The notes under the pieces: generated by a model
Told to the model about the DNA's origin: nothing
Database searches by the model: none
The model's input: the letters and a program-made list of their open reading frames with translations, nothing else
Origin: Undaria pinnatifida
Taxonomy: Eukaryota > Sar > Phaeophyceae > Laminariales > Alariaceae
NCBI GenBank assembly: GCA_012845835.1
Contig: JABAKD010000023.1
Location: 14,806,202 to 14,870,201 of the forward strand
Direction of reading: 5' to 3'
DNA: 64,000 bases
Shown here: in pieces, positions 1-10,006 of the stretch
How the letters are laid out: each line of letters starts with the position of its first letter
Position numbering within the stretch: the first letter of the stretch is position 1
Translations under genes and position numbers: made by a program

Positions 1-144
1 CTGTGGTGTGAAGGAAACACCGAGGTGAACCGGTACCTCGGGTCAGCACGAAGCGGAGTCTGGGACCTCTGGCGACCTTGAAATTGTGTGTAATAAGGCG
101 CTATTATTTAGGGGAAGGGGACCTGGTATCCACATCCGGGACGG

Positions 145-300
145 TTTTGCCTCGTCATCGGGCAACCACTGGTGGTCGGCACTACGCCGTCGCGGGACAG
201 GACCGTGCATCCATTGCGTGTGGAACACAACTGCCTCGTATTTCAGCACGCACAAGAAAAACTGCATCAGGGATGCGTCCAGCAAATTCTCAGTATTATC
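145..300 (+). repeat. R1 repeat, single arm
   Basis: About 150 bp match the left arm of the fold-back element at 527-1215. Shared landmarks are TTTTGCCTCGTCA near the start, a CAAGAAAAA stretch and GCATCAGGGATGCGT at the end. Only one arm is present here, so it is a solo arm or a truncated copy. The small ORFs across it have no recognisable product. Confidence 0.7.
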
Positions 301-376
301 GGCACGAAATTTGATTGAAAAATTAACAAAAGCTTCGTATTCTACACCACTGTGGGACTGTGCCCTTAGTAAATTC

Positions 377-452
377 TCGGGTAGTGGAAGTTAGGTGAGC
401 TTAAGCATTAGTTTTCCCCATCCGCGGGAGTACAAAAAAAAAGGAAAAAAAA
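377..452 (+). mobile_element. SINE-B 3' end, truncated
   Basis: A GTGGAAG...GTGAGC...CCCCATCCGCGGGAG block followed by an A-rich tail matches the 3' end of the SINE-B copies at 59,989-60,175 and 17,546-17,762. The 5' part is not recognisable, as expected of 5'-truncated retroposed copies. Confidence 0.6.
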
Positions 453-526
453 AGGGAGGATGATGAAAATCGGCTCAAACTCATCTGCTATGGAAATGGT
501 CAGGTCAACTCGCTACAGATAGCCGG

Positions 527-1215
527 GCACTCAAGACGAGGGACGAATTTTGCCTCGTCACCAGGCCACAACTGCTGGTAGGCGCTACGCCGCCACGGGA
601 TAAAAACATGCACAATTTGCGGGTGGAACGCAATTGCCTCGTCTTTCATTCAGTACGGACAAGAAAAAATGCATCAGGGATGCGTAGATCTGTGAGTCGG
701 CAGGATGTCACGACTAAAAACTAATCGGAAGGTACCGGTAGCATATCGAGTGAATTTAGTGGGCAAGTCGGTTGGCGAAACCAGCTGATGGTCAGCCGAC
801 TTGCTGACTGAAGTCAGGCGAGGGAAACGAGAAACGAGTCAAATCTGCCTCCCCCGGCCGCGGGGGCCCCGCCCAAAAAGGAAAGAAAACGCACTCCGCA
901 TTGCACAATCCTTCCTACAAGTGCGGAAACCCAATGAAGCGGATAGTCGGCACCTCCGGAAAACGGCTGACTATTAGTCCGGCTAGTAACTAGTTGGGTG
1001 ACTAAAGTCGCGCCCACTCACAGCTCTAGGGATGCGTCAATCTTCATGGTCACCTGATAGACGCATCCCCGATTATATTTTTCATGTACGCACCGAAAGA
1101 CGAGGCAATCGTGTACCACACGCAGGCGATGCGTGGCCTCGTCCCGTGGCGGTGTAGAACCGACCGCCACTTGTTGCCCGATGACGAGGCAAAAGTCGTC
1201 CCTCGGATTGAGTGC
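527..1215. repeat. R1 fold-back (palindromic) element
   Basis: The left arm (527-684) and right arm (about 1059-1215) are inverted copies: GCACTCAAGACGAGGGACGA at the left end corresponds to TCGTCCCTCGGATTGAGTGC at the right end, and both arms close on GGGATGCGTC around a loop of about 22 bp (1037-1058). The palindrome is interrupted at the inner end of the left arm by a hAT MITE at 685-1028. With the MITE removed, the arms would form a hairpin of about 150 bp. No coding potential is recognised. Confidence 0.7.
685..1028. mobile_element. hAT-type MITE with 8-bp TSD
   Basis: A 344-bp non-autonomous element with terminal inverted repeats: TAGATCTGTGAGTCGG at the left, and the complement of CCCACTCACAGCTCTA at the right. 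It is flanked by perfect 8-bp direct repeats GGGATGCG (677-684 and 1029-1036). An 8-bp duplication and a short G-rich TIR are hallmarks of the hAT superfamily. Its right subterminal part (about 950-1010) also occurs at 13,866-13,935 beside a BED-finger hAT fragment, so that family is the likely source of transposase. The host sequence is an R1 fold-back arm. Confidence 0.85.
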
Positions 1216-1218
1216 TTC

Positions 1219-2045
1219 CTAGGGGTGCCACCCGTTCGTGTCGGACCCGGGCACCCGGCGGGTTTACCCAGACGGATCCCACCCGTCACAGGGTCCGAGT
1301 CCGACCCAAAACACGGATACCCGGGTACCCGTTTAGCAACGTGTCCCCGTGGTCAGCGTGCCTGTCAATCACCTCCAGAAATCATCCAAACACGCAGCAA
1401 ACGATCCAGCGCAATACTCGCACAATACCTACCAGCTACTACGCATGCAGTTACGAAGGCCATCCATGACCATGCGTACCTCGGGTACCCGAGTACCCGG
1501 GTAGTAGCTTAACCCGGGTACCCGAGTACCCGGGTACCCGTTAAGCAACGTGGCCCTGTGGTCAACATGCCTGACAATACCTCCAGACACCTGTTAAACA
1601 CGAAACAAACGACCCAGTCCAACAAGCACAACGCTTGAACTAAGACACTTTACATACATGCATAAGTATTATTTCGCGATAGCGGGCTACAACGTGACCG
1701 AGCTTGTGCAGGGTTGACCCCCCGACAAAGAACTTCCAATAGCAATGTTCAGTCGACCTAAAAGTGAGGTAGGATCCTGCGTTAGAATGCCGAGACTGGC
1801 ACCATTTGACGCTTGTAGTTTTCTCCGCCAAAAGCAAACGAAGTACGCCTTATCATCCCCTTGTCAGGCTCGCTTGACAACCGTGAACGGGACCACATGT
1901 TGTCCGGGTACCGGGTACCCGGGTACCTGGTGGACCCAGTTCCGGTCCCCTGAAAATCTGGGTTTCCCGGTGGCGAGTCCGAGTCCGACCTCCAGAATTT
2001 GGCAGATACCCGTTCGTGGCGGGAACCTGGCGGGGGCACCCCTAG
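1219..2045. mobile_element. TIR element with internal GGGTACCC repeats
   Basis: A perfect 11-bp inverted repeat, CTAGGGGTGCC at 1219-1229 and its complement at 2035-2045, bounds 827 bp. Inside are two diverged direct repeats of about 110-130 bp (from about 1308 and 1515, both with GGGTACCCG and a CAACGTG block) and several GGGTACCCGGGTACCC palindromes; GAGTCCGAGTCCGACC occurs near both ends. No target duplication is visible, so the boundaries are a proposal. It abuts the right arm of the R1 fold-back. No transposase is encoded. Confidence 0.45.
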
Positions 2046-2433
2046 TGTTAACCCAGCCTTTTTAATCACATGATGACCTCAACACATCCACAGTGCTCAG
2101 ATGAGTTTGAACCGACTTCTATCATCCTCACTATCTGAGAACTTACCATCAACGTGGGCACAGGTCCGCCTTAGCGTTGGACATAGAGTTACGTCGTGTT
2201 ATAACATCATACGAGGCGCCTGGACCCAGACTACAGCAGCAGCGGCAGCAAGCAAAACATGGGACCACAGCACGCATCGTTGCTCGAATACACGAGTGAT
2301 GCTGCTGTTGTGTGTACGTGCCAGTTAGGGCTGATAGCCTTCGAGCACACCAACTTGTTTTACAACTTATCACGAAACAGATAAACAGATGACCTAAGCA
2401 GACACACCACGGTACTGTCAAAATACCAACAGC
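2046..2433. other. No recognised feature
   Basis: Unique-looking sequence with a short CAGCAGCGGCAGCAAG stretch near 2240. Short ORFs on both strands show no family resemblance. Confidence 0.4.
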
Positions 2434-2600
2434 TAGGGCTGTGAGTCGGTTTTATTTCACGACGAATAACTAGTCGCTAGCCAGCCGACTTGCCGACCAA
2501 AGTCAGGCGAGCGAAGCGAGCCAAAAAAGCCCCCCCCCCCCGGCCAAGGGGGCCCCGCTGGAGGTGCCTCCGGAGGGCCCGCCGGAGTGGAGGCGAAAAA
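2434..2600. mobile_element. hAT MITE left end, partial
   Basis: TAGGGCTGTGAGTCGG at 2434 matches the left terminus of the MITE at 685. It continues with an AGCCGACTTGC...GTCAGGCGAG block, a C-run and a GGGGCCCCG block, in the same order as the intact copy at 800-870. A matching right terminus was not found, so the copy is truncated or its far end has diverged. Confidence 0.6.
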
Positions 2601-3836
2601 TACGCTATTTGGCTCCATTTTGCGCAAGAATCGAGCGTTTGCGTTAAAGGAATTCAATACAAAATTCCACAAAAAATAATCGTCGAGCGAACTTTGAAGG
2701 AAGAATTTGCCTCAAAACGGCATGAAAATTCAGATTTGAGTGAACGATTTAGAGTGAACTTCCATCAATGTCGACCAGCTCATACGATTGGCCTACAAAT
2801 ACCGAGCTTAACACCGTCGCTCTCCAAGCACAAGGGCACAACAACCAGAGGGCACGAGGGCACAACCCACACGGCAGCACACAGCAGACACTGCTCGCTG
2901 TGCGCTGTGCTTGGCAGCGGTATGCACAACCCAACATTGGTGCGGGGGCACCAAAGAGTAGCTGGGGAAGCATGGCGCGTGTGCGCAACCTCAGGGGTAG
3001 GTGCTAGTGAGTCAGCGCTCCCGCGCTCTCTACGATGTGACCTCGTTCTCTGCTGCTGCGTGATGTCGTATTCGGTGCTGATTTTGTCAACCACCCTCGC
3101 TATACCACAACGCTGTCGCCGAAGCTTCCACCGCCACCGCCACCCACGCCGCACGGCCGCCGCCGCCGCTGCTGCTGTTGCTGTTGTGCGGCCGCTGTTG
3201 TGCTGCGGCTGCGGTTGGTGTCTCCTGCGTTTGTTTCTAAAAAAAATAATAATAAACTGGCTGCTCTTCTGTTGTGGTGATGATCGTGGTGATCGAGCCA
3301 GGCCGAGCTGCTGTACCACAACTCATCTGGCGGGGCCATCGCCACCGCCACCGCCACCGCCACCCCCGCCCCCGCCGCTGCTGCTGCTGTGCCGTTGTTT
3401 GTCTGATGGTGTTGTGCTGGGCCTGCCCCTGTCGGTAAGGCTAGGTGCTACCGCACCATGTCTAAATTCAAAATTTGATGTTGTCCCCCGCTCCCCGCCT
3501 GTGATATGGAGGCCGTGTACGCCTTTTCTGCGATTCGTTCACCGCATACACAACCAAAAGCACGCCGGAGTGAATCTGGCCTTCTTCTAGCATGATGGAA
3601 GAATTTTCAGTGATTTTTTTCACCGCAAACACTCGAATAACGCAAAAATATGACGTAAATTCACACAAGTTTCGAACAAAAAAAACCCAAAAAACTTTAG
3701 TTACGGTTTACACAAGAAATGCACACAGAACGATAAGTTTTTTTTTTCGCACACTTCTACTTTCCAGCTTCTGGACGAGCCGTGGTCACAGGTGTCGTCC
3801 CTTCTCCCCCCCGGTTCTTGCGTTCAATTTTTATCG
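2600..3836. repeat. Triplet-rich low-complexity region
   Basis: No gene is supported. The stretch contains GCCGCC/GCTGCTG/GTTGCTG triplet arrays at about 3120-3220 and 3340-3395. These create long open frames on both strands that encode Arg/Cys/Pro or Ala/Thr runs. The open frames reflect base composition and not selection on a protein. Confidence 0.5.
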
Positions 3837-4056
3837 CGCATAGGGTTCAGCAATCCCACTGCTCGTCGATTTTTCATCGAGTGTTGCTAACTCACGCTCT
3901 CGCGCTTTCCGCAAGTCAATTTGTGCGCAAGAAAAAGTCCCCACGAATTTATACGAGTATGCACTCGGGGGGATTCGAACTCACGAAACTGACCTATACC
4001 AGGCTCGAGGATATCCTGATACGCCACCGGGGCGACCGGCTATACTACCTGGCGGG
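3837..4056 (-). mobile_element. tRNA-derived SINE (SINE-A), copy 1
   Basis: Read on the minus strand, the head carries a pol III A-box-like GTGGCGTATCAGG (complement of about 4017-4030) and a near-perfect B box GAGTTCGAATCC (complement of about 3970-3981), at tRNA-like spacing. The roughly 150-bp body ends at GAACCCTATGCGC. A second copy in the opposite orientation lies at 8690-8913. The T-stem is degenerate, so this is a tRNA-derived SINE and not a working tRNA gene. No clear target duplication was seen. Confidence 0.7.
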
Positions 4057-4502
4057 GACACGAGCGAAAACGCGAACTCATCACCAAGATAGCGGTGCAA
4101 AAATTGTCCCCGGAAGAAAAGGTCTTGGATCCCTCCGTTATGTCATTCGTTTATTAATGTCTCCCTCAACCTTGCGCGAAACGCGCGCGTCAATGTCGAC
4201 GGCAAGTCCTAAACCACCGATTATACATCATCACACCTGGTACGAAAGACAAACCGTTCCCCCCAAAAACAGAGACATGGAATATTAGACTAAACGAGGA
4301 ACCTACTTGATGGACCCAAAGCTAAAATACGATGTAGATTCTGACGATTCATCGGGTGAACGCCAGCTACACATACTGCCCCTACTTTCCTTGCCCGCCG
4401 CCAAATCGACAAAAAAAAACGCCATTCAATGCATTGTTAGCTAAACAATACCGAGCGAGTTCAAGCGAAACACCAACGCCCAGCAGGAAGAAAGGCCAAG
4501 TG
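4057..4502. other. No recognised feature
   Basis: Short ORFs only. The stretch separates the SINE from the hAT relic and may include the non-coding 3' side of that relic; I saw no terminal inverted repeat. Confidence 0.3.
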
Positions 4503-6230
4503 TCAAGCCCGGCAGTTCTTCCTAAAGCTGCCATTCGTCAACAGCCGCCCAGTTGGACCGGAGAAAAAAAAGAATTCTACGTTATCCGGGTTAAGTGAAC
4601 CACGCCATTTGCTCACAGTGAACCCTGCCGTCGAAAACATACGCTCAAACTGTGCCTGCGTGGCGGGGATAGCTAGAGCGCGACGGGCAACCCGTGCAAG
4701 GTACGGGAACTCTATAGCTTTGTTGCGCCACATGTCCGGCGGGTTGTTGTACACCGCCCTCATCACGCCTTTGGCGTCCGCCTTCTCGTTGAACATGAGC
4801 ATCCCACCGACCTTCCTGAAAGCGAGCAACTCGACCCGTACGGCGTAAACAACGCCATCCTTGAGGCTGCCGGTCGCCGTATTGCCATCACCGCTGTCCG
4901 CTGGAGGATTCACTGACCGAGATTGCATAGCAGCCATAAGTTTGGTCAAGCGAGGCTTCTTCGATGGTGCTGCTGTCGCCCCGTCGGTAGGAGCCACACT
5001 AGCTGCAGAGACACCGGCTGGAGCTTTCCATTCTTCAAGGACCAGCGCAGCAGTCTCCTTCACGAGCTCCCACAGACCGTCTTTTTCGGTGCGCCGATCT
5101 AAAGCTGTCGCGACCACCTCCCAACGCGTGAAGCCTTGAGGCTGCTGGCGCGGACCGACCCTGTACTGGAGAATGGCGCTGCCGTCCCCCCAACGGCGAT
5201 TGCAATCATCGAAAAGAGCAAGGGCACAGGGAAGAACGATCTCTCGTTCCTCGGCCTTGGAGATGAGGGTTCCTACCGGGAGTTCAGCTTGCAGCTCTTC
5301 CATCCCGTCACGAAGGCCAAGGCGTAGCGCCTGAATGTTCGGAACGACCAGGCTGAGGGTGACGTACTTTTCGGCCTCGAGCGCTCGGTGAACCAACATG
5401 AATGGGTCCAGAAGAGGTACGATGTACTCGATAACAGTCCAGTGCTTGTCGGAAAGGATGCGTGCAGCGTACTTGTTGGAAGAGTTGGCGATTGACGCCT
5501 CGTGCATGGCGATCGCGGCTCTCAGGTAGAACAACCGCTCCAAGCAGGCATGCGTCGACCACCACCTCGTCTCCACGTCCTGGATCGCCTTCAGCTATGA
5601 CATCTGGAGAAACTCCAGGCTCTCTCCCAATCGCTGCGCAGCCTGACTCGACATAGTGTAGCGCCGCACCACCAACCGTGAAAGCGCCATGGTTTCGTGC
5701 ACACCTGGCCCGTTGAAAACGATACCAGTGGTGCATTCCAGCCGGTGATTGCAGCAGCCATGATGCTCAGCAAAGCCTCTCTTCCACCAAGCGACCGGCC
5801 TTCACCATCGAAGGCTCGCAGTCGGTGGTAAAACCGGCAACGCGGCCGACTAGCTGATGATTCTCCACCAAGGCTATGACGGAGTCCGCAAGATCCTCCC
5901 CCGTTGCAGAACCCGTGGCCTTCGAACAGTCAAACGAAAGGGTTCTCATGTTCTAACCGTCATCGATTTGCTCGCCGTGAAGGAGTGGTACGTGTTGTTT
6001 GCACAAGACGTCCATCCGTCGGTTGTGGCGCTGAGGTGCTGCCCCTCGAGCCGCTTGGCGATTTGGGTGAGGAGGACCCCGCTTACTTCCGTCATGCCCT
6101 TCAGGATGTCGCGCCTGGAAGGGATGATAGCATCCTTTTTATGGCTTAGCATCAGCTCCTTGAATGACACTCTGCCCACCACCTGACGGGGCGGATCAGG
6201 GACCCCAAGCGGGTTGAGGGGTTTTATCAA
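4503..6230 (-). pseudogene. hAT-superfamily transposase, broken
   Basis: The minus strand encodes a hAT transposase in pieces. The N-terminal piece (6230-5946) has a DGWTS motif of the RNase-H-like core. A second piece (5949-5767) has a TTDCEPSMVKA stretch in another frame. A third, with a CCNHRLECT motif (the hAT C-x-x-H region, about 5750), is again shifted. It joins the 357-codon C-terminal frame (5576-4503) through an in-frame TAG at 5597-5595. The C-terminus carries the hAT dimerisation signature ALAIPATQAQFERMFSTAG (about 4680-4625). At least two frameshifts and one stop make it non-functional. Family enzymes cut and paste DNA with 8-bp target duplications. It may belong to the same family as the BED-finger fragment at 12,943-13,482, which ends about where this one begins. 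Confidence 0.85.
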
Positions 6231-6296
6231 TGACCTATAGCCACTTATTGTTCGATGCTATCCGCCGCAATACTTCAGAACTAATCAACGCAGTCT

Positions 6297-6400
6297 TTGT
6301 ATATTTATATATTAATGTATATTTATATACTATATTACTATATTAATATACTATATTATTATATCATATATATTATATTATATATTAATACTATAATACT
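6297..6400. repeat. AT-rich TATATTA low-complexity tract
   Basis: About 100 bp of nearly pure A/T built from TATATTA/TATTATA words, directly upstream (on the minus strand) of the hAT relic. Confidence 0.8.
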
Positions 6401-6407
6401 TTCACAC

Positions 6408-6870
6408 TTCGGACAGATCAGATCCATCAAGCTCTTTTTGGACAGAAGATCCTTGACCTGCATGACCTGCGGGATCTAGATCATATTTCACTGATGGGAT
6501 CCGTAGAATCTAGCTCTTACATACATGTTTGCCTGGGCGGAATCTGTACGATCTAGATCCTTCGCACATGTTTGCGTGGGTGGGCTCTGTGAGATCTGCG
6601 GGATCTGCACATGTGTGCTGAATGTGATCTGTATGATCTGTGGGATCTATATCATATGGGACTGATGGGATCTATATGATCTGCGGGATCTAGATCATTT
6701 AACTGATGGGGTCTGTATCGTCTACCTGGTAGATCTTTCACACATGTTTGCCTGAATGGGCTCTGTATGATCTAGATCCTTCACACATATTTGCCAGAGT
6801 GGGATCTGTATGATCTAGATACTTCACACATGTTCACCTTGGTGGGATCTGTACGACCTGAAGGATCTCC
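6408..6870. repeat. GATCTG minisatellite
   Basis: Degenerate tandem units of roughly 50-65 bp built from GGGATCTGTATGATCT, GATCTAGATC and CACACATGTTTGCC words. The same family resumes at about 7555-7735 after a spacer of about 690 bp. Palindromic GATCTAGATC cores recur throughout. Confidence 0.8.
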
Positions 6871-7554
6871 AATTTTCCCGCGGGGTGGTGGTCATGTACC
6901 AATACCTGGTATATCATGCAGGACTGGTGCCAGTGTCAAACTGAACCGTTCGTGCTCTATACGAGATAGGAGCTACAGACGACGTAACAGCCATTGGTGG
7001 TTGCCGTTCTTGGGATCTTGGTGGCTGCCGATCAAGCTCCCACGCACATACAGCCCAGTTCCACAAGCGCACAATCACGTGGAGCTGAAGCAGAGTACAA
7101 GCATAAGCATGCAGATGTCGGGGGAAGCAGCTCTAGTGGCTCTGCACCCGCAGATGATACCGCCAGCGGGCAACAAGGAGGTTCCTCTGCCGATCCGGGG
7201 GCTTTTTGGCGTCGCGAGTGGCGCGAAAGGGGATTGCCCTTAACTGTCTAGTGGCATGTGTAGCATGGATGGCTGTGGTACTTTTGTTTTTAAATTGGAA
7301 TAACAGAAGTGCGAGGTAAGTTTACTATTTGATAGTGGCACCACCGTCCACAGGGGGAAGTTGTAACTGTGAATTGTAATGACAATGACCTGCGCAGGGT
7401 GCTGACTTTTCTGTTCACTGCCGCATATTGTCGTTCATCGAGTTTGCAAGATGCATATTGCTTTCACCGCTTTCCATTTATGACAGCACTTCACCCCCAT
7501 CCGTCTTATCACGGAGAGCTGCCGCACATGTATGTGTTGCCTTGTGTAAGCTGT
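6871..7554. other. Spacer between minisatellite blocks
   Basis: No domain or repeat recognised. ORFs on the plus strand (6791-7243 and 6994-7251) start in or near the minisatellite and have no recognisable product. Confidence 0.35.
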
Positions 7555-7735
7555 GTAAAACTCGATCTTGCACACACGTTTAAATTTGCCCGCGTGCATC
7601 CTGCATGATCTAGCTCTTACTTGACACACATATGCCAAGGTGGGATCCCCATCACCTATCTTCTGAGCACACGTTTATGTCTTTTCGGGGTGGGATCTGT
7701 ATGATCTGTGAGATCTAGTTATCATCATTTATCAT
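7555..7735. repeat. GATCTG minisatellite, second block
   Basis: Continues the family of 6408-6870, with CACACACGTTTA and GGGATCTGTATGATCTGTGA words. Confidence 0.7.
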
Positions 7736-7799
7736 TATCATATAGGATAGAATTCCTAGAATTCCATAACAAGTTACAGGCAGGGGAGGCGGAAGGGTA

Positions 7800-8140
7800 C
7801 GCACAAACCACACCCGGGGTATTTACCCCGGGTATTACCCTAGAAAGCACTTCTGTAAGTTCTGTACGACATTCATACCCGTACCCGGAACTTCTGGAAG
7901 CTCTGTACGCCAGTGCCACCAATACCCGGGGTACGATATCATTTTTATAACGTGAGTTCTGTACGCCCGTGCCACAATACCCATAACTTCTGTGAGTTCT
8001 GTAACGCTTCCGTACCGTACCCGAAATTTCTGAACCAGGTAAGTTCTGTAAGATCCCCATACTCTAACCCTGAACTTCTGTGACTTCTGTGACACTGCAG
8101 CACAAACAATACCCGGGGTACGGGTATACCTTTGTTACAA
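7800..8140. repeat. TTCTGTAAGTTCTGTA minisatellite
   Basis: Degenerate tandem repeat of about 55-65 bp units with words such as CATACCCGTACCCG, ACTTCTGTGAGTTCTGTA and GCCACAATACCCGGGGTACG. The same family recurs at 8917-9205, immediately after a SINE-A copy. Confidence 0.75.
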
Positions 8141-8689
8141 TACCCTGGGAGCCCACATGCATTAATTCAGGTTTAATAACCCAAAGACTGTATTATGCAT
8201 TCTATTACGATGTCATAACTTGTCGTCAGTGAAACCAACCTAACACCGAATCGACAGCAGTAGCAGTACGTATCGTATACTTAGTAGCACCTACTGTAGA
8301 TCGTGTCCATGTTTCTTTCGTTTCTAACCCGTGGGCACGTATATTATTAAAGGATTTTTTTGAAGTAAAATATTCATTTTTTATTAATCGGATTGAATTC
8401 GATTCGATTTGGTGGAAACATACCTGGTGCGAATTTGGCGCCTATCGGGAAACCACGTATTGGGTACTGTCGATGGTTTTTCCGATCGGAATAATACATA
8501 TATCTGCCGTGACGGCGATGCAGCAACCATCGACGTCTAGAAGTATTTCTTGTGTATTCGGTAGTTTCGCTTCTTCTTTGTCGCGACACTTGATTTATCG
8601 ATCGAGCTGTGGTGGCAAATATGGGCTTGCGACCGCCATTTTTTTGTTTTGAAGCGCCACAGCCGGGGGACGATATGGTATGATCGTAG
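8141..8689. other. No recognised feature
   Basis: Moderately AT-rich unique sequence, without a repeat or domain I can name. Confidence 0.35.
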
Positions 8690-8913
8690 CGCAGTATAGC
8701 CGCATGGATCGGTCGCCCCGGTGGCGTGTCAGGTTATCCTCGAGCCTGGAATATGTCAGTTTCGTGAGTGCGAATCCTCCCGAGTGCATACTCATATCAA
8801 TTCGTGGGGACTTTTTCTTGCGCACAATTTGACTTGCGGAAAGCGCGAGAGCGTGAGTTAGCAACATTCGACGAAAAATCGACGAGCAGTGGGATTGCTG
8901 AACCCTATGCGCA
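8690..8913 (+). mobile_element. tRNA-derived SINE (SINE-A), copy 2
   Basis: Inverted relative to the copy at 3837-4056. It has GTGGCGTGTCAGG (A box) and GAGTGCGAATCC (B box with a T to G change at the key TTCGA), then the same body ending GAACCCTATGCGC. The damaged B box suggests the copy is silent. Confidence 0.7.
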
Positions 8914-8916
8914 CAA

Positions 8917-9205
8917 TACCCGGGACTGCTGGAAATTCTGGGAGACTTTCATACCCGTACCCGACCTTCTGTTAGTTATGTAGGACATTCATACCCATAC
9001 CTGTCACTTCCGTGAGTTCTGTATACCCCGTGCCACAATACCCGGGGTACGGGTACAGCACCTTTCGTGCCCGCCCGGATTTTCTGTGAATTATGTACGC
9101 CCGTGCCACAATACCCTGAACTTCTGGAAGTTCTGCAACACTTTCATACACGTTCCCGAAACTTCTGCAAGTTCTGCAAGACTCTCATACCCTTACCCGG
9201 AATCC
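8917..9205. repeat. TTCTGTAAGTTCTGTA minisatellite, second block
   Basis: The family of 7800-8140 again, with CATACCCGTACCCG and CTTCTGGAAGTTCTG words. The SINE-A copy sits at its left edge, so the SINE may have split one longer array. Confidence 0.7.
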
Positions 9206-9263
9206 ACAAACCCTACAGAACATAACCTTGGAAAAAATATATACTCCATCGACCGGAGGCCGT

Positions 9264-9565
9264 ATATATGCCCGTGCGATTCAGTAGTTATCAAAAACAT
9301 TACTAGGTAGAGTATCATAGATCCAATTGTTAAATACCTGGTATCTGGTAGGCGAAAGACTGGCGCGATGGTACTGATGGCATGGTATCATATTATATAC
9401 CAAGTATACAATAAATGCCCGTGCGTTTCAGAAGTTATCGAAAACATTACCAGATAGACTATATCATAGATCCAGTTGTTAAATACCTGGTATCTGGTAG
9501 GCGAAAAACTGGGGCGATGGTACTGATGGCATGGTAACATATTATATACCATGTATACAATAAAT
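9264..9565. repeat. Tandem duplication, ~150 bp x 2
   Basis: Two adjacent units (9264-9414 and 9415-9565) share ATGCCCGTGCG, AAATACCTGGTATCTGG and ACTGATGGCATGGTA blocks in the same order, with about 10% differences. No coding potential. Confidence 0.85.
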
Positions 9566-9627
9566 AACCAAGTAGACAACAAATACAACAACAGTTAACA
9601 GTTGTATACCAGGTACCTGGTATTTTG

Positions 9628-9870
9628 TACAAGGGATCCGCGCCGCGGGCGGTTGACGCCGCCCGCTACGCTCGCGCAAGGGAGATTTCAACTAAATATG
9701 AAGGGGGCAGGAAAAGGAGTCCATGAATTATTGCAATTATTAATAGCGATTTGATAATGCCAAGAGGTACTTGTGCGGAGCTGACTGCCCTGTCTGTGCT
9801 GTGCTGTATGTTGGCGATGTCACGTTCTGATTGGCAGTACAGTAGTACGGGTGTAATTGGCGAAGAAAAA
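9628..9870 (+). repeat. R2 element, short copy
   Basis: Begins with TGTACAAGGGATCCGCG and a GC hairpin (GCGGGCGG/CCGCCCGC), then a TAATGCCAAGAG landmark and GATGTCACGTTCTGA. The same order is found at 10,007, 28,391, 44,832 and 50,829. No protein is conserved between copies. R2 is my own label for this family. Confidence 0.75.
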
Positions 9871-10006
9871 AACGCGAAAAGGACCGAGATGGAGGACCAA
9901 AATCAACGACGAAAGCAAAAAGATCAGCACACACGTACTACCGGTACCTGGTACCTGGTACTTCGCCCAACTCCTGCTGCCTGGTGGTACTCTGTTCCAA
10001 AGAAAG

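Noticed and set aside
3120-3395. Coding region of 366 codons (2490-3590 plus) with Pro and Ala runs
   Set aside because: It begins inside a MITE end, crosses triplet microsatellites and has no domain. The opposite strand is equally open.
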